Assembly: GCA_023701125.1 (NCBI GenBank)
Contig: JAMPXO010000035.1
Location: 1 to 41,124 of the forward strand
DNA from: Vicinamibacteria bacterium
GTDB taxonomy: Bacteria > Acidobacteriota > Vicinamibacteria > Fen-336
Length of the DNA: 41,124 nt
Reading direction: 5' to 3'
The notes beneath the pieces are model-generated. The model did no database searches. It saw nothing but the letters and a program-made list of their open reading frames with translations, and was not told the DNA's origin. Numbering within the stretch: position 1 is the first letter of the stretch; every line of letters begins with the position of its first letter. The position numbers and the translations under genes were made by a program. Positions 1 to 13,007 of this stretch are shown piece after piece.

Positions 1-1
1 G

Positions 2-355
2 TCGCTCGGCGCGCGCGCGGCCGACGTCGAGGTGATCGACGTGCCCGGGGCCTTCGAGCTGCCTCAGGCCGCGCTGGCCGCGGCCCGCAGCGGCCGTTTC
101 GATGCCGTCGTGGCGCTCGGCGCCGTGATCCAGGGCGACACCGACCACTACGAGCACGTCGCCCGCGAGGCCGCCGCGGGGCTGATGCGGGCGGGGCTCG
201 ACACGCTGGTGCCCGTCGCGTTCGGCGTGCTCACCGTGCGCAAGGTCAAGCAGGCGCTGGTGCGCTCCCAGGCCGGCCCCGACAACAAGGGCGCCGAAGC
301 CGCCCGCGCCGCCGTCGCCCAGGTGGCGCTGCTGGCCGCGCTGCGGAAGACGTAA
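2..355 (+). CDS. ribH: 6,7-dimethyl-8-ribityllumazine synthase, 5'-truncated
   Basis: Penultimate enzyme of riboflavin synthesis; it condenses 5-amino-6-ribitylamino-uracil with 3,4-dihydroxy-2-butanone 4-phosphate, usually in a cytosolic icosahedral or pentameric assembly. The reading frame is open from base 2, so about 40 N-terminal residues of a family protein of about 155 lie outside the window. Seen here are the substrate-binding PGAFELP segment, the GAVIQGDTDHYEHV segment carrying the conserved catalytic-region histidine, and the C-terminal helix. A GTG at 32 could start a shorter frame, but family sequence continues upstream of it. The stop overlaps the nusB start (TAATG), the ribH-nusB order seen in many bacteria, suggesting translational coupling. 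Confidence 0.95.
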   Translation, partial: SLGARAADVEVIDVPGAFELPQAALAAARSGRFDAVVALGAVIQGDTDHYEHVAREAAAGLMRAGLDTLVPVAFGVLTVRKVKQALVRSQAGPDNKGAEAARAAVAQVALLAALRKT

Positions 356-803
356 TGGGCTTTCGCTCGAAGGCGCGCGAGTGCGCGTTCCAGATGCTCT
401 ACCAGTGGGATCAGACCGGCGACCCGATCTCGCGGGTGATGGGCCGGTTCTGGAAGCTGCGGGCGAGCACGGATCGCACCCGCGCGCTGGCCGACGGCCT
501 CGCCCGCGGAGCGCAGGAACGGCTGCCCGAGATCGACGCGGTGATCACGCGCCACCTGCAGAACTGGCGCTTCGAGCGGCTGGCCCCGATCGACAAGACG
601 GTGCTCCGGCTCGGCGTGCACGAGCTGATGAACGTGCCACAGACGCCGGGCAAGACCGTGATCGACGAGATGGTCGAGGTCGCCAAGCGCTTCGGCGAGG
701 CGGACTCGCCGTCGTTCGTCAACGGCGTGCTGGACGCGGTCTACCACGAGGTGCGGTCGGAGGCGACCGCGGAGGGCCCGCGCAGCAAGCGCCGGCGCGA
801 GCG

Positions 804-807
<4 letters not shown>
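355..807 (+). CDS. nusB: Transcription antitermination protein NusB
   Basis: All-helical RNA-binding protein that, with NusE (S10), loads on boxA RNA to support antitermination of rRNA transcription. The 150-residue length is normal. The N-terminus begins with the typical R-x-K-A-R-E-CAFQMLYQWD pattern, and the C-terminal half has the FERLAPIDKTVLRLGVHEL and VIDEMVEVAKRFG segments characteristic of NusB, followed by a short basic tail (SKRRRER). The start codon shares its A with the ribH stop, and the stop overlaps the lysS ATG (ATGA), so ribH, nusB and lysS are probably read from one transcript. Confidence 0.96.
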
Positions 808-2389
<1,582 letters not shown>

Positions 2390-2393
<4 letters not shown>

Positions 2394-3621
2394 GCCTGCC
2401 CTTCGAGCTGCGGATCGCGCTGCGCTATCTCAGCGCCGGCCGCCGCCAGGCGTTCGTGTCGCTGATCTCGGGCATCAGCGTGCTGGGCGTGGCCGTCGGC
2501 GTGATGGCGCTGCTGATCGCGCTGGGGCTGATGACGGGCCTGCAGACCGAGATCCGCTCGCGGATCCTGGGCGCCACGGCCCACGTCAGCATCTTTCGCT
2601 CGGGCCAGGACGCCTTCGACGAGTACGAGCGGATCGCCGACCGGCTGCGTTCGCAGCCGCGGGTCGAAGGTGCGGCGGCCGCGCTGTACGCGAAGGCGCT
2701 GTTGTCGAGCCGCACCGGCTCCGGCGTCGCGACCATCAAGGGCGTGATTCCCGCGGACGAAGCGCAGGTGACGGAGCTGGCGCGACAGGTGCAGGACGGC
2801 ACTCTGGCCGACCTGCGGCGGGTGGAGGGGCAGCCCGATCCGATCCTGCTCGGCCGCGACCTCGCCAGCAGCCTGGGCGTCACGGTCGGCGACATCCTGA
2901 CCCTGACCTCGCCCAACGGCCGGCTGTCGCCGATGGGCGTGCTGCCGCGCACCGCCAAGCTGCGCGTCGCCGGCACGGTGCGCAGCGGCCTGTTCGAGTT
3001 CGACTCCGCGTGGGCCTACGTGCCGCTGGCCACGGCGCAGCGGATCTTCGACACCGGCGACCGCGCGGGGCTGGTCCAGGTCAAGGTCGACGACATGTAC
3101 GCGGTGCGCGAGATCGCGCCGCTGTTGCTGGAGGCGGTCGGCCCGGGCTACGTCGCCAACGACTGGATCCGCATGAACGAGAGCCTGTTCTCCGCGCTGT
3201 GGCTGGAGAAGACCGCGATCGGCATCACGATCGGGCTGATCGTCGGCGTCGCCGCCCTCAACATCGTCGCCACCCTGGTGCTGATGGTGATGGAGAAGCA
3301 CAAGGACATCGGCATCCTGATGGCGATGGGCTGCACGCGGGCGATGGTGTCGCGGGTGTTCATGTTGCAGGGCAGCGTGATCGGGGCCGTGGGGACGGCG
3401 GTGGGGGCCGTGCTCGGCATCGGCGCCTGCTGGGTGCTCGACCACTGGAAGCTGCTGCAGGTGCCGCAGGACGTGTACCAGATCTCCCACGTGCCGTTCC
3501 GGCTGCTGCCCGCCGACGCCGCGCTCGTCATCGTCGGCGCGCTGCTGATCTGCTTCCTCGCCACCCTCCATCCCGCCCGCGGCGCGTCCTCGCTGGACCC
3601 GGCCCAGGCCCTGCGCTACGA

Positions 3622-3625
<4 letters not shown>
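2390..3625 (+). CDS. Lipoprotein-releasing ABC transporter permease, LolC/LolE (LolF-like)
   Basis: FtsX/MacB-type permease that, with LolD, extracts outer-membrane-destined lipoproteins from the inner membrane and hands them to LolA. The GTG start overlaps the lysS stop; no better in-frame start is visible. The 411 residues have the LolC/E layout: one N-terminal membrane segment (about 20-45), a large periplasmic domain, then three C-terminal membrane segments (about 270-400) with the cytoplasmic MEKHKDIGILMAMG coupling motif between them. Only one permease gene precedes lolD, so a homodimeric LolF-type arrangement is possible. That is inference, since a second permease could be elsewhere in the genome. 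The stop overlaps lolD (ATGA). Confidence 0.92.
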
Positions 3626-4305
<680 letters not shown>

Positions 4306-4320
4306 AATTCCCGAGTTCCT

Positions 4321-6734
<2,414 letters not shown>

Positions 6735-6738
<4 letters not shown>

Positions 6739-9152
6739 AGCGAACGGTGCGGGCCGCGGCCCTCGCGGCCCTCGTGTACGGGCGAGCCCTGTACGCGCAG
6801 GTGGAGCCCGAGGGACCGCTCGTCGAGCGGGTCGACATCCAGGGCAACCAGTTCATGCAGAAGGACACCCTTCTGTTCTACGTCCAGACCAAGGTGGGCG
6901 AGCGGCTGGACGAGCTGAAGCTCAAGGAAGACTTCCGCCGGCTGTGGGACACGGGCTTCCTGGAGGACATGAGCCTGCAGGTGCTCGACGGGCGCCAGGG
7001 CAAGGTGGTCGTCTTCCGCGTCCAGGAGCGCAAGCGGGTCCAGATCGTCGACTACCGCGGCACCAAGGCGATCACCACCTCGAACATCGAGGAGAAGCTG
7101 AAGGAGAAGGAAGCGCAGCTCCGGATCGACAGCTTCTACGACCTGGCCAAGGCGCGCCGCGTCGAGACGCTGATCAAGGAGATGCTCGACGAGAAGGGCA
7201 AGCCCTTCGCGACGGTCACCCACACGGCGCGCACGCTGGGCGGCGCGGGGGTGCAGGTCACGTTCACGATCGACGAGGGCCCCAAGGCCAAGGTCAAGAG
7301 CATCTCCTTCACCGGCAACGAGCGCTTCGCCGACGGCAAGCTGCGCGGCCAGATGAAGTCGATCAAGCAGACGGGTTTCTGGAACCTGACCTGGCTGCTG
7401 GGCAAGACCACCTACACCCGCGAGAAGTGGGGCGAGGACCAGGAGAAGATCCGCGAGTTCTACCTGAACCACGGCTACGTGGCGGCCCAGGTGGGCGAGC
7501 CCAGGCTCAGCTACACCGACGGCAAGTCGGGCTTCTTCAAGAAGAAGCCGATCAAGCAGGTCCACGTCGAGATCCCGGTCACCGAGGGCGACCAGTACCG
7601 CGTCGGCGACATCAAGGTCGACGGCATGACCGTCTTCCAGTCCGACCGCATCCTGCCGATCTTCAAGATCAAGAGCGGCGAGATCTACAACGACTCGCGG
7701 ATCAAGAAGGGCTACGAGAAGCTGCGCGACGCCTACGGCGCGCAGGGCTACTTCCAGTGGACGGCGCTGACCCAGCGCAAGCCGGACCCCGAGCGCAAGG
7801 TCGTCGACCTGGTCCTCAAGATGGAAGAGGACAAGCGCTACTTCGTCGGCCGCATCAACTTCACGGGCAACGAGACCACCCGCGACAAGGTGATCCGCCG
7901 CGAGGTGTACCTGACCGAGGGCGACGTCTTCAACACGGAACTGCTCAAGCTCTCGATCAAGCGCATCAACCAGCTCGGCTACTTCAAGCCGATGGAGGGC
8001 ATTCCGCAGCTCAGCCAGAGCCCGCTCGGCGACGACAAGCTCGACGTCACGTTCAAGGTCGAGGAGCAGAACCGCAACCAGTTCACGTTCGGCGGCGGCG
8101 TGTCCGGGCTGGAGGGCGCGTTCATCAACGCCGCGTTCTCGACCTCGAACTTCCTCGGCCTGGGCGAGACGTTCTCGGTCTCGGCCCAGAGCGGGCGCCG
8201 GACGAAGGTCTACCAGGTCGCGGTCACCGAGCCGTACTTCCTGGACCGGCCGATCACCGCCGGCGTCGACATCTACAGGCGGCGGCTGGAGTACCAGACC
8301 TACTCGGGCGAGAACCTGCAGGGCTACATCGACGACCGCACCGGCTTCAGCCTGGTGTCGGGCGTGCCGCTCGGCCGCTTCTCTCGGCTGTTCGCCTCGT
8401 ACGCGTACGAGGTGATCAAGATCGAGATCTCGGACGACGTGATCGACCCCGACCAGATTTTCGACCCCACGCTGCCGATCATCCCGAACAACCCGTTCCA
8501 GGAAGACCTCGGCAAGCGCCGCGAGAGCCGGCTGACGCCGTCGCTCGTCTACAACACGGTCGACAACCCGTACACGCCGCGCGCGGGCTGGAAGATCACC
8601 GCCACCACCCAGCTCACGGGCGGGCCGCTGGGCGGCACCCTCGACTACATCCGCCCCAGCTTCGAGACGATCTACTACAAGCCGCACCTGCGGAAGACGG
8701 CGCTCGGCCTGCGCGCGGAAGCCGCCTACATCAAGCCGTTCAACGAGACCGCCGAGCTCAACGCGACGAACGGCCTGCCCAACCTGCCCTTCTACCAGCG
8801 CTTCTTCATGGGCGGCGAGAACCAGATCCGCGGCTACAACCTGCGCACGGTCGGGCCGCGCGACGCCAACGGCTACGCGATCGGCGGCAACAAGTCGCTG
8901 CTGTTCAACGCCGAGTACTACTGGGACATCGCCGGCCCGCTGCGCTTCCTGTTCTTCTTCGACGCCGGCCAGGCGTTCCTGGAAGGCGAGTCGTACAAGA
9001 TCAACGAGTTGCGCACGTCGACCGGGGCCGAGCTGCGCTTCATCATGCCCGTGCTCAACGTGCCGTTCCGGCTGATCTACGCCTGGAACCCGCACCGCGA
9101 CGAGTTCCAGCCCAAGACCACGTTCAAGTTCGCCGTCGGGACCACGTTCTGA
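6735..9152 (+). CDS. bamA: Outer membrane protein assembly factor BamA
   Basis: Central Omp85-family subunit of the BAM complex, inserting beta-barrel proteins into the outer membrane. The start is ATG 6735, overlapping the clpC stop. The 805 residues begin with a signal peptide (about 1-22, ending ALYA). About five POTRA repeats follow (about 26-440), with recurrent KV-x-I/V-F-x-G-N-E patterns such as ISFTGNERF and INFTGNETT. The 16-strand surface-antigen barrel has the conserved loop-6 motif QIRGY (about 697). The protein ends in phenylalanine (FAVGTTF), the expected terminal beta-signal. skp follows after 25 nt, as in most diderms. Confidence 0.97.
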
Positions 9153-9177
9153 CGGGTCGTTCATTCAAGGAGAGATC

Positions 9178-9813
9178 ATGACGAAGAGCCTGACCCTGCT
9201 GCTGCTTGTCGCGGCGCCCGCCGTGCTCGCGCAGGAGCCTGCCGCCGCGGGGCTGCCCGCCAAGGCGCCCAAGATCGCCGTCATCGACATGACGCGGGTG
9301 TCGAACGAGAGCCTGCTTGGCAAGAGCTACGCCCAGAAGCTCGAGAACCTGCAGAACGAGATCGGCGCCGAGGCCACCAAGAAGCAGAACGAGCTGACCA
9401 AGCTCGACACCTCGATCAAGACGCTGCGCGAGGAACTCGAAAAGCAGGCCAACGTGCTCTCGCCCGAGGGCGCCGAGAAGAAGCAGCAGGAGATCGTCAA
9501 GAAGACCCGCGATCGCCAGGCCTTCGTCGAGGACTCGCAGGCCGAGCTGGGCCGCATGCGCGAGCGCGCGCAGCAGCAGGCCCAGCAGTACAACAACGAG
9601 TTCCAGCTCAAGGTGCGTCCGATCGTCGAGGCCGTGGCCAAGGAGAAGGGCGTCGACATCCTGATCGACTCGCAGGCCGCGCTGGCGGTGACCAAGGACT
9701 ACGACATCTCGCGCGACGTGATCGTCAAGGCCGACGATGCCGAGCGTGCGGCCAAGCCGAAGCCGGCGGCGGCCCCCGCGGCTTCGCCGGCGGCCTCGCC
9801 GGCGGGCAAGTAG
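9178..9813 (+). CDS. skp: OmpH/Skp family periplasmic chaperone
   Basis: Periplasmic holdase that binds unfolded outer-membrane proteins on their way to BamA. The ATG follows a good Shine-Dalgarno sequence (AAGGAGA, about 9168-9174). The 211 residues start with a signal peptide (about 1-18, cleavage after VLA). The segment KIAVIDMTRVSNES is the first strand typical of OmpH, and a long charged heptad-rich coiled coil (about 50-150) forms the Skp tentacles. The C-terminus is a low-complexity Ala/Pro tail of about 20 residues, unusual for the family but common in GC-rich genomes. It lies directly after bamA and before a terminator. Confidence 0.94.
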   Translation: MTKSLTLLLLVAAPAVLAQEPAAAGLPAKAPKIAVIDMTRVSNESLLGKSYAQKLENLQNEIGAEATKKQNELTKLDTSIKTLREELEKQANVLSPEGAEKKQQEIVKKTRDRQAFVEDSQAELGRMRERAQQQAQQYNNEFQLKVRPIVEAVAKEKGVDILIDSQAALAVTKDYDISRDVIVKADDAERAAKPKPAAAPAASPAASPAGK

Positions 9814-9831
9814 CCCTCCCGTCGTCCTCTT

Positions 9832-9884
9832 CCCGGGCGGTGCCCTGGCCCTCGCGGGCTGGCGCCGCCCGGGCCCGTTTCTTT
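9832..9884 (+). terminator. Rho-independent terminator or attenuator after skp
   Basis: A 13-bp stem (9832-9844 with 9861-9873, one G-U pair) encloses a loop that can form a further 4-bp helix, and it is followed by the T-rich TTTCTTT at 9878-9884. It lies between skp and the fabZ-lpxA start at 9895. With only 10 nt between the T-run and the next ATG, it may act as a partial terminator or attenuator that lowers read-through into the lipid A genes. Confidence 0.75.
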
Positions 9885-9894
9885 CCGAGGAGGC

Positions 9895-11148
9895 ATGCAG
9901 ACGATCGACATCGGCCGGCTGATCCGCCAGATCCCCAGCCAGTACCCGTTCGTGCTGGTGGACCGGGTGCTGGACCACGACCAGGCCGGCCTGCGCGCGA
10001 TCAAGGGCGTGACCGGCTCGGAGGAGTTCTTCGAGGGCCACTTCCCGGGCGCGCCGGTGATGCCGGGCGTGCTGATCCTCGAGAGCCTGGCGCAGGCGGC
10101 CGGCATCTGGCTGCTCAACGAGGCGAAGGACCCGAGCCTGCTCGAGGTCCACGTGGTCGGCATCGACGGCGCCAAGTTCCGGCGCCAGGTGGTGCCCGGC
10201 GACCGGCTCTCGATCGACGTGCGCGTGCTGCGCCGCCACGGCGACCTGTGCAAGGTGCGCGGCGAGGTGCGCTGCGAGGACGCGCGGGTCGCCGAGGCCA
10301 CCTTGTTCCTGCGCGTGGCCGAGGTGCCGCGCTCCGAGGTCGACCCCACGGCCAGGGTCGCACCGGGTGCCGTGCTCGGAGCGGGCGTCCGGGTCGGCCC
10401 CTATTGCGTGATCGGGCCGCACGTCGAGGTCGGCGACGGCACCGTGCTCGAGTCCCACGTCGTGCTCGCCGGCCACACCCGGATCGGCCGCGACAACCGT
10501 TTCCTGCCGTTCGCCACCGCGGGCCTGGTGCCGCAGGACCTCAAGTACCACGGCGAGCCGTCGCGGCTGGAGATCGGGGACCGCAACACGTTCCGCGAGT
10601 TCTGCACCCTGCACATCGGCACGGCGGGCGGCGGCGGCGTCACCCGCGTCGGCTCGGACAACCTGGTGATGGCCTACGCCCACGTGGCCCACGACTGCCA
10701 GGTCGGAAGCCATGTGATCTTCGCCAACCACGCGGCGCTGGCCGGCCACGTCGAGGTCCAGGACTGGGCCACGATCGGCGCCTACTCGGGCGTGCACCAG
10801 TTCTGCCGGGTGGGCACCCACGCCTTCATCGGCGGCGGGACGATTGCGACCCAGGACGTGCTGCCGTACTCGAAGACGGTGGGCAACCGGGCCTGCCTGT
10901 TCGGCGTCAACACCGTCGGCCTGCAGCGCCGCGGGCTCGACCGCGAGCAGATCGCGGCCGTGCGCCAGGCGTTCCGGCTGTTGATGTCGACGAAGCTGTC
11001 GACCTCGCAGGCGCTGCAGCGAATCGAAGCCGAGTGCCCGGCCACGCCGGAGATCGACACCCTGCTCGCCTTCGTGCGCGAGAGCGAGCGCGGCGTGATC
11101 ACCCGCCGGCGTCGCGCCGGCGGGGCCGAGGACGAAGCCGAGGACTGA
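9895..11148 (+). CDS. Fused FabZ (3-hydroxyacyl-ACP dehydratase) and LpxA (UDP-GlcNAc acyltransferase)
   Basis: A single 417-residue frame joins two enzymes that compete for R-3-hydroxyacyl-ACP. Residues 1-142 are a hot-dog-fold FabZ with the catalytic pair in GHFPGAPVMPG (His49) and ESLAQ (Glu63), 14 residues apart as in E. coli. Residues from about 143 are a left-handed beta-helix LpxA with hexapeptide repeats. Its catalytic base is His266 in AYAHVAHDC (E. coli His125), and His301 in VHQFC matches His160. Gly314 aligns with E. coli Gly173, the hydrocarbon-ruler residue, suggesting a long (C14-like) acyl chain. No stop or frameshift lies at the junction. The start has GAGGAGG upstream with only a 1-nt gap. 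An lpxD gene, often found between skp and fabZ, is absent here. Confidence 0.95.
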   Translation: MQTIDIGRLIRQIPSQYPFVLVDRVLDHDQAGLRAIKGVTGSEEFFEGHFPGAPVMPGVLILESLAQAAGIWLLNEAKDPSLLEVHVVGIDGAKFRRQVVPGDRLSIDVRVLRRHGDLCKVRGEVRCEDARVAEATLFLRVAEVPRSEVDPTARVAPGAVLGAGVRVGPYCVIGPHVEVGDGTVLESHVVLAGHTRIGRDNRFLPFATAGLVPQDLKYHGEPSRLEIGDRNTFREFCTLHIGTAGGGGVTRVGSDNLVMAYAHVAHDCQVGSHVIFANHAALAGHVEVQDWATIGAYSGVHQFCRVGTHAFIGGGTIATQDVLPYSKTVGNRACLFGVNTVGLQRRGLDREQIAAVRQAFRLLMSTKLSTSQALQRIEAECPATPEIDTLLAFVRESERGVITRRRRAGGAEDEAED

Positions 11149-11152
11149 CCGC

Positions 11153-11965
11153 GTGGATCCCCTGGGGCTGATCGCCGGCAACGGCCAGTTCCCGTTCCTG
11201 CTGGCCCGCGCCGCCCGCCGCGACGGACGCCGGGTGGTGGCCCTCGCGATCCGCGAGGAGGCCTTTCCCGAGCTCGAGGCCGAGGTCGACGAGTGGCACC
11301 CGATCGGCCTCGGCCAGCTCGGCAAGGCGATCGCCACGCTGAAGGCCGCTGGCGTGCGCGAGGCCGTGATGGCGGGGCAGGTCAAGCATCGCCAGATCTT
11401 CGCGGGCATCGTGCCGGACCTGACGCTGATGGGCGTGCTGGCGCGGCTGGCCTTCAAGAACACCGACAGCCTGATCGGGGGCGTGGCCGACGCCTTCGAG
11501 CGCGAGGGCATCCGCCTCGCCTCGTCCGTGGAGCTGCTGTCGGACCAGCTCGCGACGCCGGGGCTGATGACTCGTCGCGGGCTGAGCGGCGACGAACGCA
11601 AGGACGTGGCGTACGGCACGCGGATCGCCCGCGTGCTCTCCGCCAACGACCTGGGGCAGACCGCCGTGGTGAAGTCGCAGGCGGCCGTGGCGCTGGAGGC
11701 GATGGAAGGCACCGACGAGGTGATCCGCCGCGCCGGTCGCATCGCGGGCCCCGGCTGCAGCGTGGTCAAGGTGGCCAAGCCCCGGCAGGACATGCGCTTC
11801 GACGTGCCCGTGGTCGGGCCGGGCACGCTGGAGGCGATGAAAGAGGCGCAGGCGCGGGTGCTGGCGGTGGAGGCCGGCCGCACGCTGCTGCTCGACCGCC
11901 CGGCGTTCCTGGCGGCGGCGGACGCGGCCGGAATCAGCGTCTTTGGCGTGGGAGAGGCCGAGTGA
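11153..11965 (+). CDS. lpxI: UDP-2,3-diacylglucosamine pyrophosphatase LpxI
   Basis: Converts UDP-2,3-diacylglucosamine to lipid X plus UMP in lipid A synthesis, replacing LpxH. The GTG start lies 4 nt after the fabZ-lpxA stop. The 270-residue length and both family halves (formerly DUF1009) are intact: N-terminal GLIAGNGQFPFLLA, central MAGQVKHRQIF, and the C-terminal catalytic segment VAKPRQDMRFDVPVVGPGT with Asp213 and Asp217. Family knowledge assigns the catalytic aspartate to this motif. Its position right after LpxA supports the assignment; lpxB and lpxD are not in the window. Confidence 0.94.
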   Translation: MDPLGLIAGNGQFPFLLARAARRDGRRVVALAIREEAFPELEAEVDEWHPIGLGQLGKAIATLKAAGVREAVMAGQVKHRQIFAGIVPDLTLMGVLARLAFKNTDSLIGGVADAFEREGIRLASSVELLSDQLATPGLMTRRGLSGDERKDVAYGTRIARVLSANDLGQTAVVKSQAAVALEAMEGTDEVIRRAGRIAGPGCSVVKVAKPRQDMRFDVPVVGPGTLEAMKEAQARVLAVEAGRTLLLDRPAFLAAADAAGISVFGVGEAE

Positions 11966-12888
11966 ACGAGACGATTCGGGTCGGCGTGGTGGGCACCGGC
12001 GCCCTCGGCCAGCACCACGCCCGCGTCTACGCGAACACCCCGGGGGCCCGCCTCGTCGGCGCCTTCGACCAGCTCCCGGGACGGGGCCAGGAGGTGGCGG
12101 AACGACACGGCGGCCGCGGCTTCGACTCGCTGGAGGCCCTGCTCGGAGAGTGCGACGCGGTGTCGGTGGCCGTGCCCACGATCGACCACCTCGCGGTGGC
12201 CCGGGCCGCGTTCGCGGCCGGCTGCGACGTGCTGGTGGAGAAGCCGCTGGCGCCCAGCCTCGCCGAGGCGGACGCGCTGATCGCGGCGGGCGAGGCGGCC
12301 GGCCGCATCCTGCAGGTGGGCCACATCGAGCGCTTCAACCCGGCGGCCGACCTGCTGTTCCGCGGTGGGGCGCCGCGCTTCATCGAGGTCCACCGCCTGG
12401 CGCCGTTCACCCCGCGCAGCCTGGACATCGATGTCGTGCTCGACCTGATGATCCATGACCTCGACATCGTCCTGGCCCTCGATGGCAGCGAGGCCGTCCA
12501 GGTCGACGCGGTCGGCGTCCCGGTGCTGACCCCGAAGGTCGACATCGCCAACGCTCGGCTTCGCTTCGCCTCGGGCCTGATCGCCAACCTGACGGCCAGC
12601 CGGGTCTCGGCGGAGAAGGTCCGCAAGTTCAGGGTGTTCCTGCCCCGGACCTACGTCTCGGCCGACTTCGTGGGCAAGGAGGCGGTGATCTACCGGCTCA
12701 ACGAGAAGGACGGCCAGCCGGACATCGAGGTCGAGCGGGGAACCGCCGCCAACGAAGAACCGCTGGCCCGGCAGTTGGCGGCCTTCGTGCGGTCGGTCGC
12801 CACCCGGACGGCGCCGGTCGTCTCGGGCCACGACGGCCGCCGGGCGCTCGCTCTCGCCGAGACGATCCTCGAGCGCATCCGCGGCTGA
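11962..12888 (+). CDS. Gfo/Idh/MocA-family NAD(P)-dependent oxidoreductase
   Basis: A 308-residue dehydrogenase with an N-terminal Rossmann fold (GVVGTGALG, residues 8-16), the family EKP motif (93-95) that positions substrate and nicotinamide, and a C-terminal alpha/beta domain with MIHDLDIV (His165). The GTG start overlaps the lpxI stop and follows GGAGAGG. The substrate is not evident. Because it is coupled to lpxA and lpxI, a UDP-sugar role such as the UDP-GlcNAc 3-dehydrogenase GnnA is conceivable. The aminotransferase partner GnnB is not nearby, so this is only a hypothesis. Gfo/Idh genes next to lpxA/lpxI recur in other diderm phyla, as far as I recall. Confidence 0.85.
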   Translation: MNETIRVGVVGTGALGQHHARVYANTPGARLVGAFDQLPGRGQEVAERHGGRGFDSLEALLGECDAVSVAVPTIDHLAVARAAFAAGCDVLVEKPLAPSLAEADALIAAGEAAGRILQVGHIERFNPAADLLFRGGAPRFIEVHRLAPFTPRSLDIDVVLDLMIHDLDIVLALDGSEAVQVDAVGVPVLTPKVDIANARLRFASGLIANLTASRVSAEKVRKFRVFLPRTYVSADFVGKEAVIYRLNEKDGQPDIEVERGTAANEEPLARQLAAFVRSVATRTAPVVSGHDGRRALALAETILERIRG

Positions 12889-12897
12889 CCCCCGCAA

Positions 12898-12933
12898 TTC
12901 CTTGTAGGGTGGGGTGATAGCCCCACAAGGGAA
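12898..12933 (+). terminator. Hairpin after the oxidoreductase gene, no T-tract
   Basis: A 6-bp core stem (GTGGGG 12909-12914 with CCCCAC 12921-12926, loop TGATAG) extends outward through TTCCTT/AAGGGAA pairing with a left-side bulge. It begins 10 nt after the oxidoreductase stop and precedes the promoter of the next gene, so it is placed like a terminator. The missing T-run makes a Rho-independent role uncertain. Confidence 0.45.
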
Positions 12934-12944
12934 GGGGCCGCCAT

Positions 12945-12973
12945 TTGGCCCCGGCAGCGCGTCCAAGTAGAAT
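12945..12973 (+). promoter_or_regulatory. Sigma-70-type promoter for the TonB-type gene
   Basis: TTGGCC (12945-12950) and TAGAAT (12968-12973) are separated by exactly 17 nt. They match the -35 and -10 consensus at 4 of 6 and 5 of 6 positions. The predicted start near 12980 leaves a leader of about 28 nt before the ATG at 13008. Its location in a 119-nt intergenic gap behind a hairpin supports a real transcription start. Confidence 0.65.
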
Positions 12974-13007
12974 AGGGGTTTCGCAAGAGGGGTGCCTTCG
13001 AGCAGGG

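Noticed and set aside
381-803. Upstream extension of the lysS frame
   Set aside because: This is nusB read in another phase; lysS family sequence begins at ATG 804.
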